Source of the DNA: Leisingera sp. M658
GTDB lineage: Bacteria > Pseudomonadota > Alphaproteobacteria > Rhodobacterales > Rhodobacteraceae
Direction of reading: 5' to 3'
NCBI RefSeq assembly: GCF_025144145.1
Contig: NZ_CP083546.1
Coordinates: 4,126,001-4,190,000 of the forward strand
Length of the DNA: 64,000 nt
The translations under genes were made by a program, and so were the position numbers. Shown here piece after piece: positions 15,513 through 25,170 of the stretch; the stretch's first letter is position 1; every line of letters starts with the position of its first letter. The notes under the pieces are model-generated. The model did no database searches. It was given only the letters and a program-made list of their open reading frames with translations, and was not told the origin of the DNA.

Positions 15513-18143
15513 ATGACCGTAACGCCCATGATGGCGCAGTATCTCGAGATCAAGGCAGCGCACGCGGATGCGTTGCTTTTTTATCGGATGGGCGACTTTT
15601 ACGAGATGTTCTTTGAGGACGCAGTCAACGCCGCAGAAGCCTTAGACATCGCGCTGACCAAACGCGGCAAGCACAACGGCGAAGACATTCCGATGTGCGG
15701 CGTGCCCGTCCATGCCGCCGAAGGCTATCTGCTGACGCTGATCCGCAAGGGCTTTCGCGTTGCCGTAGGCGAGCAGCTGGAAAGCCCGGCCGAAGCTAAA
15801 AAGCGCGGTTCCAAATCGGTGGTGAAGCGGGATGTGGTGCGGCTTGTGACCCCGGGCACTCTCACCGAAGAGTCTCTGCTAGAAGCGCGCCGCCACAATT
15901 TTCTGGTTTCTTACTCTGAACTGCGGGATGAGGCGGCGCTGGCTTGGGCGGACATCTCTACCGGAGCGTTCCACGTGATGCCGGTCGCGCGGGTCCGCTT
16001 GTCGCCCGAGCTCGCCCGCCTGGCGCCATCAGAGCTGATCGTTGCTGATGGTCCGGCCTATGACGCTGCCCTCCCTCTGGCTGAAGAATACAAGATCCCG
16101 CTCACTCCGCTGGGCAAGGCGAGCTTTGACAGCACCGCTGCGGAAAAGCGCATCTGCTCTTTGTTCAACGTCAGCGCATTGGATGGGTTCGGCACTTTCA
16201 CCCGGGCCGAGGTCTCAGCCATGGGCGCGCTGATCGACTATTTGGAGATCACCCAAAAGGGCAAGCTGCCGCTGCTGCAGCCGCCACAGCAGGAGGCGCA
16301 GGACCGGGTGGTCCAGATCGACGCCGCCACCCGCCGTAATCTGGAGCTGACCCGTTCGCTGTCCGGTGGCCGCGCCGGCTCGCTGCTGGCAGTTGTTGAC
16401 CGCACTGTCACTCCCGGCGGCGCGCGTCTGCTGGAACAACGGCTGTCCAGCCCCTCTCGTAATCTCGATGTGATCCACCAGCGCCTAGCTGCATTGGATT
16501 TCACTGTTGAACGATCTCAGACCGCCGAAGACCTGCGCGCGGCTTTGCGCAAAACACCGGACCTGGACCGGGCACTCTCCCGTCTGGCGCTGGAGCGCGG
16601 CGGCCCGCGCGATCTGGCTGCTATCCGCAACGGGCTGTCGCAGGCCGAAGCAATTGCCGGGTTCTGCGCCGGCCTGGAGCTGCCTGCGCTGATGGCCGGG
16701 GCCATGTCGGATCTGCAAGGTTTTGACGATTTACTGTCTCTCCTCGATGCGGCCCTGGTAGCCGAACCGCCGCTTATGGCACGGGACGGCGGTTACATCG
16801 CAACCGGTTACGATCCGGAACTGGACGAAGCCCGCACTCTGCGCGACGAAGGCCGCTCGGTGATTGCTTCGATGCAGCAGCAATACGCCCAACACACCGG
16901 CGTCACCTCACTGAAGATCAAGCATAACAATGTGCTGGGCTACTTCATCGAAACCACCGCAACCCACGCGGACAAGATGATGTCGCCACCTCTCAATGAG
17001 ATCTACATTCACCGCCAGACAACAGCGAATCAGGTCCGTTTCACCACGGTGGAGCTGAGCGAGATCGAAACCCGCATCCTGAATGCCGGAAACCTGGCGC
17101 TGGAGATTGAAAAAAGGCTCTATGCAGGGCTTTCCGGGGCAATTCTGGAAACTGCCGCCCGTCTTAACACGGCCGCCCGCGGGCTGGCCGAGCTGGATGT
17201 TCTGGCCGGGTTGGCCGATTTGGCACGCGGCGAAAACTGGACCCGTCCGAAGGTTGATGGAAGCCGTGCATTCCACGTGGAGGGCGGCCGCCATCCGGTG
17301 GTGGAACAAGCGCTGCGCCAGCAGGGCGGCGAGACTTTTGTGGCCAATGACTGCGATCTGTCAGCCCAGGAAGGTGCAGCGGTTTGGCTGCTTACCGGTC
17401 CGAACATGGCCGGTAAGTCGACCTTCCTGCGCCAGAACGCTCTGATCGCTTTGCTTGCCCAAATGGGCAGTTACGTTCCCGCGGAAGGTGCCCATATCGG
17501 CGTCGTTAGCCAGCTTTTCAGCCGGGTCGGTGCTTCGGACGACCTCGCGCGCGGCCGCTCCACCTTCATGGTGGAAATGGTGGAAACTGCAGCCATTCTA
17601 AATCAGGCCGACGACCGCGCTCTGGTGATCCTGGATGAGATCGGCCGTGGCACAGCCACCTATGATGGCCTCTCCATCGCCTGGGCCACGCTGGAACACC
17701 TGCATGAGGTTAACCGCTCGCGCGCGCTTTTTGCGACCCATTACCACGAGCTGACGCAGCTTGCCGCCAAATTGGAAGGCGTCGACAACGCCACAGTAGC
17801 GGTCAAAGAATGGGAAGGCGAAGTGATCTTCCTGCATGAAGTGCACAAAGGCGCTGCTGACCGGTCCTATGGTGTACAGGTGGCGCAGCTGGCTGGCCTG
17901 CCGGCATCGGTAGTTGCGCGTGCGCGAGATGTACTCGGCATGCTAGAACAAAGCAGCCGCGAAGGCGGAACGAAGGTCCAAATCGACGACCTTCCCCTCT
18001 TCGCAGCAGCCCCGCCACCACAACCCACGGCGCCGGCGGGGCCCTCTCCGGCCGAAGAACTCCTCGCCGGTATTCAGCCGGACGACCTCTCCCCAAGAGA
18101 AGCACTGGAAATGATCTACAAACTAAAAGAAGCTGCAATCTAA
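15513..18143 (+). CDS. mutS: DNA mismatch repair protein MutS
   Basis: 876 residues. Recognises base mismatches and small loops, then recruits MutL. The mismatch-binding Phe-x-Glu lies in GDFYEMFFEDA (about residues 28-38). The ATPase Walker A GPNMAGKSTFLRQN is near residue 630, followed by a Walker B VILDEIGRGTATYDG and the helix-turn-helix dimer region. The last part (from about residue 820) is a proline-rich linker and a short helical tail LSPREALEMIYKLKEAA that matches the MutS tetramerisation motif. Transcription is ended by a strong hairpin right after the stop. Confidence 0.97.
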   Translation: MTVTPMMAQYLEIKAAHADALLFYRMGDFYEMFFEDAVNAAEALDIALTKRGKHNGEDIPMCGVPVHAAEGYLLTLIRKGFRVAVGEQLESPAEAKKRGSKSVVKRDVVRLVTPGTLTEESLLEARRHNFLVSYSELRDEAALAWADISTGAFHVMPVARVRLSPELARLAPSELIVADGPAYDAALPLAEEYKIPLTPLGKASFDSTAAEKRICSLFNVSALDGFGTFTRAEVSAMGALIDYLEITQKGKLPLLQPPQQEAQDRVVQIDAATRRNLELTRSLSGGRAGSLLAVVDRTVTPGGARLLEQRLSSPSRNLDVIHQRLAALDFTVERSQTAEDLRAALRKTPDLDRALSRLALERGGPRDLAAIRNGLSQAEAIAGFCAGLELPALMAGAMSDLQGFDDLLSLLDAALVAEPPLMARDGGYIATGYDPELDEARTLRDEGRSVIASMQQQYAQHTGVTSLKIKHNNVLGYFIETTATHADKMMSPPLNEIYIHRQTTANQVRFTTVELSEIETRILNAGNLALEIEKRLYAGLSGAILETAARLNTAARGLAELDVLAGLADLARGENWTRPKVDGSRAFHVEGGRHPVVEQALRQQGGETFVANDCDLSAQEGAAVWLLTGPNMAGKSTFLRQNALIALLAQMGSYVPAEGAHIGVVSQLFSRVGASDDLARGRSTFMVEMVETAAILNQADDRALVILDEIGRGTATYDGLSIAWATLEHLHEVNRSRALFATHYHELTQLAAKLEGVDNATVAVKEWEGEVIFLHEVHKGAADRSYGVQVAQLAGLPASVVARARDVLGMLEQSSREGGTKVQIDDLPLFAAAPPPQPTAPAGPSPAEELLAGIQPDDLSPREALEMIYKLKEAAI

Positions 18144-18149
18144 AAAAAA

Positions 18150-18171
18150 GGCGGATCCAAACGGACCCGCC
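18150..18171 (+). terminator. Bidirectional terminator between mutS and grpE
   Basis: GGCGGATCC (18150-18158), loop AAAC, GGACCCGCC (18163-18171): nine pairs with one A-C mismatch. An A8 run stands before it and CTTT after it, so it can serve the convergent grpE transcript too. Confidence 0.8.
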
Positions 18172-18185
18172 CTTTCATCTTTCCG

Positions 18186-18200
18186 AAAATACTCTCGCCG
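18186..18200 (-). repeat. GAGTATTTT tail motif of the GC-rich element family
   Basis: On the minus strand the sequence reads CGGCGAGAGTATTTTCGG and then AAAGATG, much like the tail CCGGAGTATTTTGACCAGAAAG of the 11066 element. It lies just after the grpE stop. Confidence 0.4.
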
Positions 18201-18230
18201 AAGGCACAGGCCCGTCAGGGTCTGTTCACA

Positions 18231-18794
18231 TCAGCTGGCCGGCGTGGAAGACACACCAACCTGCGCGGCCCGCAGCAGGCGGTCGTGCAGCATGAAGCCT
18301 TCGGCGGACACCTGGATGATGTCACCAGCCTTGGTGCCCGGCACCGGTGCTTCGAACATCGCCTCATGCACCTGCGGATCAAACTTGTCGCCAACCTCTG
18401 GCGACACAACCCGGATGCCGTGCTTTTCAAACACACCCAGCAGCGAGCGCATGGTCAGTTCCACACCTTCGATCAGCGCCGCCGCAACTTCGCGCTGCTC
18501 ATCGGTCGCCGCTTCGATCGCGCGCTTCATGTTGTCGTAAACCGGCAGCATGTCACGGGCCAGTTTCGAGCCACCGTAATTCTCCGCTTCCCGGCGTGCT
18601 TTGTCACCGCGCTTGCGGGCGTTCTCAGCATCCGCAAGCGCCCGCATGAACCGGTCCTTCAGCTCATCCCGTTCCGCCCGGAGTGCATCGATTTCCAACG
18701 AGGCATCATCAAATTCCTCGGTCTGCCCCGCCAGCTCTTCTGCCTCGGCGGCAGCGATATCATCCAGAAAGTCTTCGTCCTTGAGCTCTGCCAT
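18231..18794 (-). CDS. grpE: Nucleotide exchange factor GrpE
   Basis: 187 residues. Exchanges ADP on DnaK during the chaperone cycle. Acidic N-terminus, a long helix (about residues 35-85, LRAERDELKDRFMRALADAE and on), and the family signature in the beta-domain (VSPEVGDKFDPQVHEAMFEA ... GDIIQVSAEGFMLHDRLLRAAQVGV). It follows hrcA by nine bases, the usual heat-shock pair of alphaproteobacteria. dnaK/dnaJ are not in the window. Confidence 0.96.
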   Translation of the reverse strand: MAELKDEDFLDDIAAAEAEELAGQTEEFDDASLEIDALRAERDELKDRFMRALADAENARKRGDKARREAENYGGSKLARDMLPVYDNMKRAIEAATDEQREVAAALIEGVELTMRSLLGVFEKHGIRVVSPEVGDKFDPQVHEAMFEAPVPGTKAGDIIQVSAEGFMLHDRLLRAAQVGVSSTPAS

Positions 18795-18803
18795 GTTTCA
18801 CCT

Positions 18804-19868
18804 CTAACTCCGGTCCGACAACAGTTTGCCGACCAGTTGTGCCGTATAGTCTACAATCGGCACAATCCGTCCGTAATTCAGGCGCGTCGGGCCAATCACC
18901 CCCACCGCACCGATGATCTTTCGATCCGCGTTCATATAGGGAGACACCACCAAAGAGGAACCCGAAAGTGAGAAAAGTTTGTTCTCCGAACCGATAAAAA
19001 TGCGCACTCCATCGCCGTCTTCGGTCAGTTCCAGAAATTCGGCGATATCACGCTTGCGCTCTAAATCGTCAAACAAGGTCCGTATCCGCTCCAGCTCCTC
19101 CGCCGCACCAGTTTCGGCCAGAAGATTCGCCCGCCCGCGTACAATCAGCCGGGCCTGATCACTGTCGTCATCCTCCCAGACGGCCAACCCGCTTTCGATC
19201 ATCGCATGTGCCAAGCTATCGATTTCCTGCCGCCGTGCCGAGATCTCTTTTTGGATCTCCCGCTGCACCTCGCTCAGCGTGCGCCCTTCAATCAGCGCAT
19301 TAAGGAAATTCGCAGCCTCCCGCATCGAACTGGGTGTCTGTCCCGGCGGCGGCTTAAACAGGCGGTTTTCAACATGGCCATCTGAGAACACCAGCACCAC
19401 CAGCGCCCGGTCGTGCGCCAAAGACACAAACTCGATATGCCGGATCTCCGCCTCATGTTTGGGCGTCAGCACCAACGAAGCACCTTGCGTCACACCGGAC
19501 AGCGCCGCTCCGACCCGGTCCAGCATGCCCCCCACATCGCCGGCATTTTTGCCCAGCGTCGCGTCGATCTTCTTCCGGTCGTTTGCGTTCAGGTCGCCAA
19601 CCTCCAGCAACCCATCGACAAACATCCGCAAGCCCATCTGGGTGGGCACCCTGCCAGCGCTTACATGCGGGCTATCCAGAAGGCCAAGGAATTCCAGGTC
19701 CTGCATTACGTTGCGAACCGTGGCTGCACTTACCTTTTCGCTCAGTGAACGTGTCAGCGTGCGGCTGCCAACCGGATCGCCGCTCTCCAAATAGCTTTCG
19801 ACCACCGTCCGGAAAACTTCCCGCGAACGGTCATTCAGGTCTTGCAGGATATTGTTCGCGTCGCTCAT
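18804..19868 (-). CDS. hrcA: Heat-inducible transcription repressor HrcA
   Basis: 354 residues. Represses groESL-type operons by binding CIRCE elements (TTAGCACTC-N9-GAGTGCTAA). The N-terminal winged helix is recognisable (SREVFRTVVESYLESGDPVG then SRTLTR, SAATVRNVMQDLEFLGLLDSPH), as is the C-terminal IGPTRLNYGRIVPIVDYTAQLVG. I do not find a CIRCE sequence in the 143 bases before the gene, so it does not appear to be autoregulated in that way. Operon with grpE, divergent from rph. Confidence 0.95.
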   Translation of the reverse strand: MSDANNILQDLNDRSREVFRTVVESYLESGDPVGSRTLTRSLSEKVSAATVRNVMQDLEFLGLLDSPHVSAGRVPTQMGLRMFVDGLLEVGDLNANDRKKIDATLGKNAGDVGGMLDRVGAALSGVTQGASLVLTPKHEAEIRHIEFVSLAHDRALVVLVFSDGHVENRLFKPPPGQTPSSMREAANFLNALIEGRTLSEVQREIQKEISARRQEIDSLAHAMIESGLAVWEDDDSDQARLIVRGRANLLAETGAAEELERIRTLFDDLERKRDIAEFLELTEDGDGVRIFIGSENKLFSLSGSSLVVSPYMNADRKIIGAVGVIGPTRLNYGRIVPIVDYTAQLVGKLLSDRS

Positions 19869-20011
19869 CGATTTTCCAGCGTTTCTTGCGGATTCAACAT
19901 AAGAACCCGAAGCTAGGTTGTCATTAAAGAGCAGCGTGGGAAAAGGTCAATCGGGCTTGCATAGCTTGGCGTCCGGGGGATATCCCCAAGCCAGCAAATA
20001 AAGGATGTGCC

Positions 20012-20725
20012 ATGCGACCCTCAGGACGAGAACTGAATGAAATGCGCGCCGTGTCGATTGAGACCGGCTTCACCAAACACGCCGAGGGCTCCTGCCTGAT
20101 CAAGATTGGCGATACCCACGTCCTGTGCACCGCCACCATCGAAGACCGGGTGCCGCCCTTTATCAAGGGAACCGGCCTTGGCTGGGTCACCGCTGAATAC
20201 GGCATGCTTCCCCGCGCCACCAATACCCGTATGCGCCGCGAGGCTGCATCGGGCAAGCAAGGCGGCCGCACGGTTGAAATCCAGCGTCTGATCGGCCGCG
20301 CACTGCGGGCCGGCGTCGACCGCGTCGCTTTGGGCGAGCGTCAGATCACCGTCGACTGTGACGTTCTGCAGGCCGATGGCGGCACCCGTTGCGCCTCGAT
20401 CACCGGCGGCTGGGTCGCCCTGCGCCTGGCGGTTAACAAGCTGATGAAAGCCGGCGACGTCCACATCGACCCGCTGATGGATCCGGTTTCTGCAGTTTCC
20501 TGCGGTATCTATGCAGGCCAGCCGGTGCTGGATCTGGACTACCCGGAGGATTCCGAGGCCGGCGTTGACGGCAACTTTATCATGACTGGCTCGGGCAAGC
20601 TGATCGAAGTGCAGATGTCCGCCGAAGGCTCCCTGTTCTCCCGCGATCAGATGAACCAGCTGATGGATTTGGCCGCCAAGGGCACCACAGAGCTGGCAGA
20701 GATGCAAAAGGCCGCCTGCAAATGA
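20012..20725 (+). CDS. rph: Ribonuclease PH
   Basis: 237 residues, the usual length. Phosphorolytic 3'-5' exoribonuclease that trims tRNA precursors and participates in rRNA decay. Visible motifs: [41 protein letters not shown] and [20 protein letters not shown] at 20012 with AAGGA upstream. First gene of the rph-rdgB-hemW-DUF454 operon; its stop overlaps rdgB by four bases (ATGA). Confidence 0.96.
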   Translation: MRPSGRELNEMRAVSIETGFTKHAEGSCLIKIGDTHVLCTATIEDRVPPFIKGTGLGWVTAEYGMLPRATNTRMRREAASGKQGGRTVEIQRLIGRALRAGVDRVALGERQITVDCDVLQADGGTRCASITGGWVALRLAVNKLMKAGDVHIDPLMDPVSAVSCGIYAGQPVLDLDYPEDSEAGVDGNFIMTGSGKLIEVQMSAEGSLFSRDQMNQLMDLAAKGTTELAEMQKAACK

Positions 20726-21336
20726 TCCGCAAACTGGAAGGCGGCAAGCTGCTTGTCGCCACCCACAACAAGGGCAAGCTGAACGAGATCACCGAGATAC
20801 TTGCCCCCTTCGGTGTCAGCGTTGCCGGCGCCGGCGAAATGAACCTGCCGGAGCCGGAAGAAACCGAAGACACCTTTGTCGGCAATGCCCGCATCAAGGC
20901 CCATGCCGCGGCCAAGGCAACCGGCCTGCCAGCCTTGTCCGACGATTCCGGGATCACTATCGACGCTCTGAATGGTGCCCCCGGCGTCTACACCGCCGAT
21001 TGGGCAGAAACCCCTAATGGCCGTGACTTCCAAATGGCGATGACCCGCGCCAATGACGAGCTGAACGCGACCGGCCCCGAAGCCCCCCGCACAGCCCAGT
21101 TCTGCTGCACCCTTGTCATCGCCTGGCCCGACGGCCACGACGAGGTGTTCGAAGGCGTGATGCCGGGCCAGCTGGTCTGGCCAATCCGCGGCGCGCATGG
21201 GTTTGGTTACGATCCGATGTTCCAGCCGGACGGTTACAGCATCACTTGCGCCGAAATGGATCCAGCGGAAAAGAACAAGATCAGCCATCGCGGCAAGGCA
21301 GTTGCCCAGTTCATCCGGGGCTGTTTCGGTGGATGA
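20722..21336 (+). CDS. rdgB: RdgB/HAM1-type non-canonical purine NTP pyrophosphatase
   Basis: 204 residues. Hydrolyses ITP, dITP and XTP to monophosphates, keeping deaminated purines out of nucleic acids. Typical N-terminus [14 protein letters not shown], the core [24 protein letters not shown], and the C-terminal [12 protein letters not shown] and [10 protein letters not shown]. Coupled to rph upstream and hemW downstream (overlap of 8 bases). Confidence 0.96.
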   Translation: MIRKLEGGKLLVATHNKGKLNEITEILAPFGVSVAGAGEMNLPEPEETEDTFVGNARIKAHAAAKATGLPALSDDSGITIDALNGAPGVYTADWAETPNGRDFQMAMTRANDELNATGPEAPRTAQFCCTLVIAWPDGHDEVFEGVMPGQLVWPIRGAHGFGYDPMFQPDGYSITCAEMDPAEKNKISHRGKAVAQFIRGCFGG

Positions 21337-22483
21337 CTGGCGCAATGGGGGCTTTGGCCTCTATGTGCATTGGCCCTTTTGTCAGGCCAAATGCCCCTAT
21401 TGCGACTTCAACAGTCATGTCTCCGCAAAAATAGACCAAAAGCTTTGGGTTAGAGCCTATCTGAGCGAACTCGACAGACTCTCGGAACAGCTCTCAGGCC
21501 GTGTCCTCAACTCAATATTCTTCGGCGGCGGCACTCCCTCTCTGATGCAGCCCGAAACTGTCGCCGCTGTTATCGATCGGGCACGTGAAATTTGGCCCTT
21601 TGCCAATGACATAGAGATCTCTCTTGAAGCAAATCCCGGCTCGGTTGAGGCAGGTCGCTTTGCCGGTTACCGCGACGCCGGAGTCAACAGGATCTCTATG
21701 GGTATTCAAGCCCTGAATGACGAAGACCTGCGCCGGCTGGGACGTATTCACAGTGTCTCCGAAGCCAAAGCAGCCTTTGATATCGCCCGAAAATGCTTTG
21801 ACCGGGTCAGCTTTGATTTGATTTATGCCCGTCAGGGCCAAACACTGAAAACCTGGGAAGCGGAACTTCGCGAAGCACTTTCCATGGCTATTGACCACCT
21901 GTCGCTCTACCAGCTGACAATTGAGGACGGCACCGCTTTTGGTGATCGCTACGCCCGGGGGAAACTGCGCGGTCTGCCGGCCGACGACACCTCTGCGGAT
22001 ATGTATCAGGCGACCCAGGACATCTGCGCGTCTTTTGGCATGGCCGGTTATGAAATATCCAACCACGCCAAGCCGGGTTCGGAATCCCGTCATAACCTAA
22101 TCTACTGGCGATACGGTGACTACGCCGGGATCGGCCCCGGCGCCCATGGCCGTTTGAGTATTGATGGTACCCGGTACGCCACGGAAACCCATCTGGCCCC
22201 AGGTGCCTGGCTGGAAGCGGTCAGTAAGGGAAATGGGGAATCCCTGCGCGATTCTCTTTCGCAAGAAGATGCTGTGGCTGAATACATGATGATGGGGATG
22301 CGCCTTTCCGAAGGTCTGGATTTAGCACGGTACACTCAACTTTCAGGCGTTAATCTCCCCGAGAGTCGACTTGAGGATCTTGTACAGATGGGCATGATCA
22401 CTATCTCAGAGAAGAGGCTCCGCGCGACTGATCAAGGACGCGCACTATTGAATGCAGTGCTCCGCGAACTGTTGATGGATTGA
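21329..22483 (+). CDS. hemW: HemW-like radical SAM protein (heme chaperone family)
   Basis: 384 residues. Radical-SAM CxxxCxxC motif at C18, C22 and C25 in FCQAKCPYCDF, preceded by YVHWP; the further Tyr and GGGTPS (FFGGGTPSLM) follow. This group (formerly HemN-like) includes HemW, which binds heme and hands it to apoproteins; HemN proper has a different N-terminus, so coproporphyrinogen oxidation is unlikely. Translation starts at GTG 21329, overlapping the rdgB stop by 8 bases. Longer readings from 21197 would run far into rdgB. Confidence 0.92.
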   Translation: MDDWRNGGFGLYVHWPFCQAKCPYCDFNSHVSAKIDQKLWVRAYLSELDRLSEQLSGRVLNSIFFGGGTPSLMQPETVAAVIDRAREIWPFANDIEISLEANPGSVEAGRFAGYRDAGVNRISMGIQALNDEDLRRLGRIHSVSEAKAAFDIARKCFDRVSFDLIYARQGQTLKTWEAELREALSMAIDHLSLYQLTIEDGTAFGDRYARGKLRGLPADDTSADMYQATQDICASFGMAGYEISNHAKPGSESRHNLIYWRYGDYAGIGPGAHGRLSIDGTRYATETHLAPGAWLEAVSKGNGESLRDSLSQEDAVAEYMMMGMRLSEGLDLARYTQLSGVNLPESRLEDLVQMGMITISEKRLRATDQGRALLNAVLRELLMD

Positions 22484-22487
22484 AACA

Positions 22488-22841
22488 ATGCGTTTTATCT
22501 ATGCCGGCCTAGGACTGTTCTGTGTCGGCTTGGCCGTCATAGGTATTGTTCTGCCCTTGCTTCCAACTGTCCCCTTCCTTCTCCTTGCCGCGTTCTTTTT
22601 TGCCAACTCATCTGAACGCCTGCACAGTTGGATCGTTGATCACAACATTTTTGGCCCTATGATCCTGGATTGGCGTGACCACGGCGCCATCCGGCCAGGC
22701 GCAAAAAAGGCGGCAACCGTTTCGATTGCCGCCGTCTTCGGACTATCTCTGCTTCTTGGTGCCCCTGGCTACATAGTAGGGATCCAGGCGGTTGTTCTCT
22801 CTTCTGTACTTCTCTTCATCTGGACCCGGCCTAACGGCTGA
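22488..22841 (+). CDS. DUF454 (YbaN) family inner-membrane protein
   Basis: 117 residues, two to three membrane helices (about 2-22, 27-42 and 80-112). The DUF454 pattern is clear: GIVLPLLPTVPFLLLAAFFFANSSERLHSWI then NIFGPMILDWRDHGAI. No biochemical role is established for the family. Four bases after hemW, so the last gene of that operon. Its 3' end overlaps the convergent parB gene by 11 bases, so the two transcripts run into each other with no space for a terminator. Confidence 0.87.
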   Translation: MRFIYAGLGLFCVGLAVIGIVLPLLPTVPFLLLAAFFFANSSERLHSWIVDHNIFGPMILDWRDHGAIRPGAKKAATVSIAAVFGLSLLLGAPGYIVGIQAVVLSSVLLFIWTRPNG

Positions 22842-23724
22842 GCAGGTTGCACAGCTCATCCAGTTGATCCAGGCTTTCGTAGCTGATCGTTACGGCGCCG
22901 GCTTCACCGCCAGGCTTATGATCGATAGCCACTTTCATTTTCAGAACCGCCGACAGATCTCCTTCAAGAGCACGGGTATCCGCATCCTTTTCCTGCGGTT
23001 TTCTCGGTCTCTTTTCGGCAGATGTCTGAACTCCAGCGGCATCTTTCTTAACCAATGCTTCGGTCGCGCGGACAGACAGCCCCCCCTTGACGATCTTCAC
23101 AGCAAGATCTGAAGCATTGTCCGAAGTGATCAGTGCCCGGGCATGGCCAGCCGACAGCTTGCGCTCCTGCACCAGGTTTTGAACATCATCCGGCAGGTGC
23201 AACAAGCGCACTAGATTAGCAATATGGCTCCGGCTTTTACCAAGTGCTTCGGCCATCCGTTCTTGCGTATGGCCGAACTTTTCCATCAGTTGCTTGTAGC
23301 TTTGCGCCTCTTCCAGCGCATTAAGATCCGAGCGCTGGATGTTTTCGATGATGGCCACTTCCATCATCTCAAGATCCGAGTAGTCCCGGATCAGTACTGG
23401 AACTTCATGCAACTGCGCGGCCTGTGAGGCGCGCCAGCGGCGTTCCCCCGCCACAATCTCGAATTTTCCGCCCGGCCGCGGCCGAACGATCAGCGGCTGC
23501 AGAACGCCCTTTTCCTTAATCGAGGCTGTCAGATCATCCAAGTCTTCTTGCAAGAACTGCCGGCGAGGCTGATTTGGGTTGGCAATGACATTTTCAATCG
23601 GCACCAGAATTTCTGCATTCCGTGGTGCCTCTGCCTGCGTGCTCACCGGTGCAGGGTTCACATCTGCCATCAACGCTGACAATCCCCGGCCCAGTCCGCG
23701 TGGTTTTGTTTTTTTGTCTGCCAT
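22831..23724 (-). CDS. parB: Chromosome partitioning protein ParB
   Basis: 297 residues. ParB binds parS, spreads along the DNA as a CTP-dependent clamp and loads SMC. It shows the N-terminal ParA-contact region (rich in Lys/Arg, GLGRGLSALMAD), the CTPase/Srx-like domain with NPNQPRRQF, GERRWRASQAAQLHEVPVLI, the helix-turn-helix with ALGKSRSHIANLVRLLHLPDDV, and a C-terminal dimerisation helix. Its presumed binding sites are two perfect parS sequences 1.4 and 3.3 kb upstream in the same gene cluster. Follows parA by 26 bases. Confidence 0.96.
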   Translation of the reverse strand: MADKKTKPRGLGRGLSALMADVNPAPVSTQAEAPRNAEILVPIENVIANPNQPRRQFLQEDLDDLTASIKEKGVLQPLIVRPRPGGKFEIVAGERRWRASQAAQLHEVPVLIRDYSDLEMMEVAIIENIQRSDLNALEEAQSYKQLMEKFGHTQERMAEALGKSRSHIANLVRLLHLPDDVQNLVQERKLSAGHARALITSDNASDLAVKIVKGGLSVRATEALVKKDAAGVQTSAEKRPRKPQEKDADTRALEGDLSAVLKMKVAIDHKPGGEAGAVTISYESLDQLDELCNLLSR

Positions 23725-23750
23725 GATTGCCTCCGGTAGGTATTCTGCAT

Positions 23751-24560
23751 TTACGCCGCTATCTTGTGATGTTTAGTGAGGATTTCCTCTGCCAACGCCC
23801 GGTATGCCTGTGCGCCAAGAGAGTTTGTGTCATAGTTTAGAACCGGTTGCGCATAAGAAGGTGCCTCGCTGACCCGGACATTGCGGGGGATTTTTGTTTG
23901 AAACACCAAATCACCCAGATTATCCCGGGCGTCCTGTTCCACCTGCTGCGACAAGTTATTGCGACGATCAAACATTGTCAGGACAATTCCTTCGATTCGA
24001 AGGTTCGGATTCGCTGACTGCCGAACTTCTCTAATTGTCAGCATGAGCTGGGTCACCCCTTCCAAGGCAAAAAACTCACTTTGCAACGGAACCAGAACCG
24101 AATGTGCTGCGACCATTGCGTTGACCGTCAATAGGTTCAAAGAAGGCGGACAATCAATCAGAACGTAGTCCCAGTCATATTCGTCCATCGCGGTTTGGCG
24201 CAGAGCATCATGCAGAAGGAAACTGCGTTTTTCATTGGTAAACAGTTCGATATCAGCCGAGCTGAGATCAACAGTCGCTGGGATGATACACAGATCCTCA
24301 ATCTCCGTCGTTTGAATGACGTCACTCAGAGATGAGTCTTCAACCAAAAGATCATATGTAGTCAGATCCCGATCCGACGGCTCAATCCCAAGGCCAGTTG
24401 AAGCATTCCCCTGCGGATCAAGGTCGACAACCAACACACGAAGTCCGGTTTCCACCAAAGCGGCCGCCAGATTTATGGCTGTCGTTGTCTTCCCAACCCC
24501 GCCTTTCTGATTTGCGACCGCGATAATACGAGGCCCCTCAGGGCGGGAATAATCAGACAC
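23751..24560 (-). CDS. parA: Chromosome partitioning ATPase ParA
   Basis: 269 residues. Deviant Walker A NQKGGVGKTTTAINLAAAL (K19 and K24 in the KGGVGKT motif), Walker A' VDLDPQGNASTGLG and Walker B DYVLIDCPPSLNL. ParA dimers on the nucleoid drag ParB-parS complexes and thereby the new origin across the cell. The start is the GTG at 24560, overlapping the rsmG stop by 8 bases. The group is chromosomal (Soj-like), not plasmid, judging by the mnmE-mnmG-rsmG context. Confidence 0.96.
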   Translation of the reverse strand: MSDYSRPEGPRIIAVANQKGGVGKTTTAINLAAALVETGLRVLVVDLDPQGNASTGLGIEPSDRDLTTYDLLVEDSSLSDVIQTTEIEDLCIIPATVDLSSADIELFTNEKRSFLLHDALRQTAMDEYDWDYVLIDCPPSLNLLTVNAMVAAHSVLVPLQSEFFALEGVTQLMLTIREVRQSANPNLRIEGIVLTMFDRRNNLSQQVEQDARDNLGDLVFQTKIPRNVRVSEAPSYAQPVLNYDTNSLGAQAYRALAEEILTKHHKIAA

Positions 24561-25170
24561 GTGCCACTTCCCTTATTTTCAGGATTACTGCTTCTTGTTC
24601 TGTCAGGCTTTTAACCTGTTCCGCAACGAACTGCCATTGCTGCCTGGCGTTATCCACTTCTTTTTTCCAACTCTCTCCCTTAGGGAACAACGCCACCCCT
24701 TCGGATGACAGATGGCGCTCTGAAAATTCAAGCAATGTGGACAAATCCGCCAAGGCACGCGCAGACAGGATATCCGCTCCTTGAGGTTCAACCTTTTCAA
24801 TTCTCTCGGTCAAAACAGTCATCTTGACAGCACATTCTCGTGCAGCTGTTCTAAGGAACGCAGATTTCCTCTGATCACTTTCGATCAATGTTACCTTCAT
24901 ATCAGGTGCTTCATCTGCAGCCAAAATAGCAACAATCAGCCCTGGGAAACCGCCACCGCTACCTATATCGACCCAATGTCCAACAGGATCCGCACAACGG
25001 AATACTTGAATGGAATCGGCGATATGACGCATCCAAAGATGCTCCAAGCTCGATTTCGAAACGAGATTTATCTTCGGGTTCCACTTTTGTATGACCTGCT
25101 CAAAGGTTTCAAGCCTCTGCAATGTTTCACGTGAAACATCAAGTCCTTGAGGAAGCATCCCATTTCTCAC
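24553..25170 (-). CDS. rsmG: 16S rRNA (guanine527-N7)-methyltransferase RsmG (GidB)
   Basis: 205 residues. SAM-dependent methyltransferase; the SAM-binding loop is [16 protein letters not shown] and the family's FLRTAARE and [14 protein letters not shown] are visible. The GTG at 25170 overlaps the mnmG stop (GTGA); an ATG at 25158 is an alternative. Codons 12-17 (DVSRET) are encoded by a perfect parS site, so the gene doubles as a centromere site. Confidence 0.93.
   Translation of the reverse strand: MRNGMLPQGLDVSRETLQRLETFEQVIQKWNPKINLVSKSSLEHLWMRHIADSIQVFRCADPVGHWVDIGSGGGFPGLIVAILAADEAPDMKVTLIESDQRKSAFLRTAARECAVKMTVLTERIEKVEPQGADILSARALADLSTLLEFSERHLSSEGVALFPKGESWKKEVDNARQQWQFVAEQVKSLTEQEAVILKIREVARV
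25123..25138. other. parS centromere site (perfect match), inside rsmG
   Basis: TGTTTCACGTGAAACA, all 16 bases matching the widely conserved bacterial parS consensus. It lies in the first 20 codons of rsmG, 5.5 kb from the candidate origin and 1.4 kb from parB. Confidence 0.95.

Noticed and set aside
19869-20011. CIRCE operator before hrcA
   Set aside because: No TTAGCACTC-N9-GAGTGCTAA or near match in the gap.
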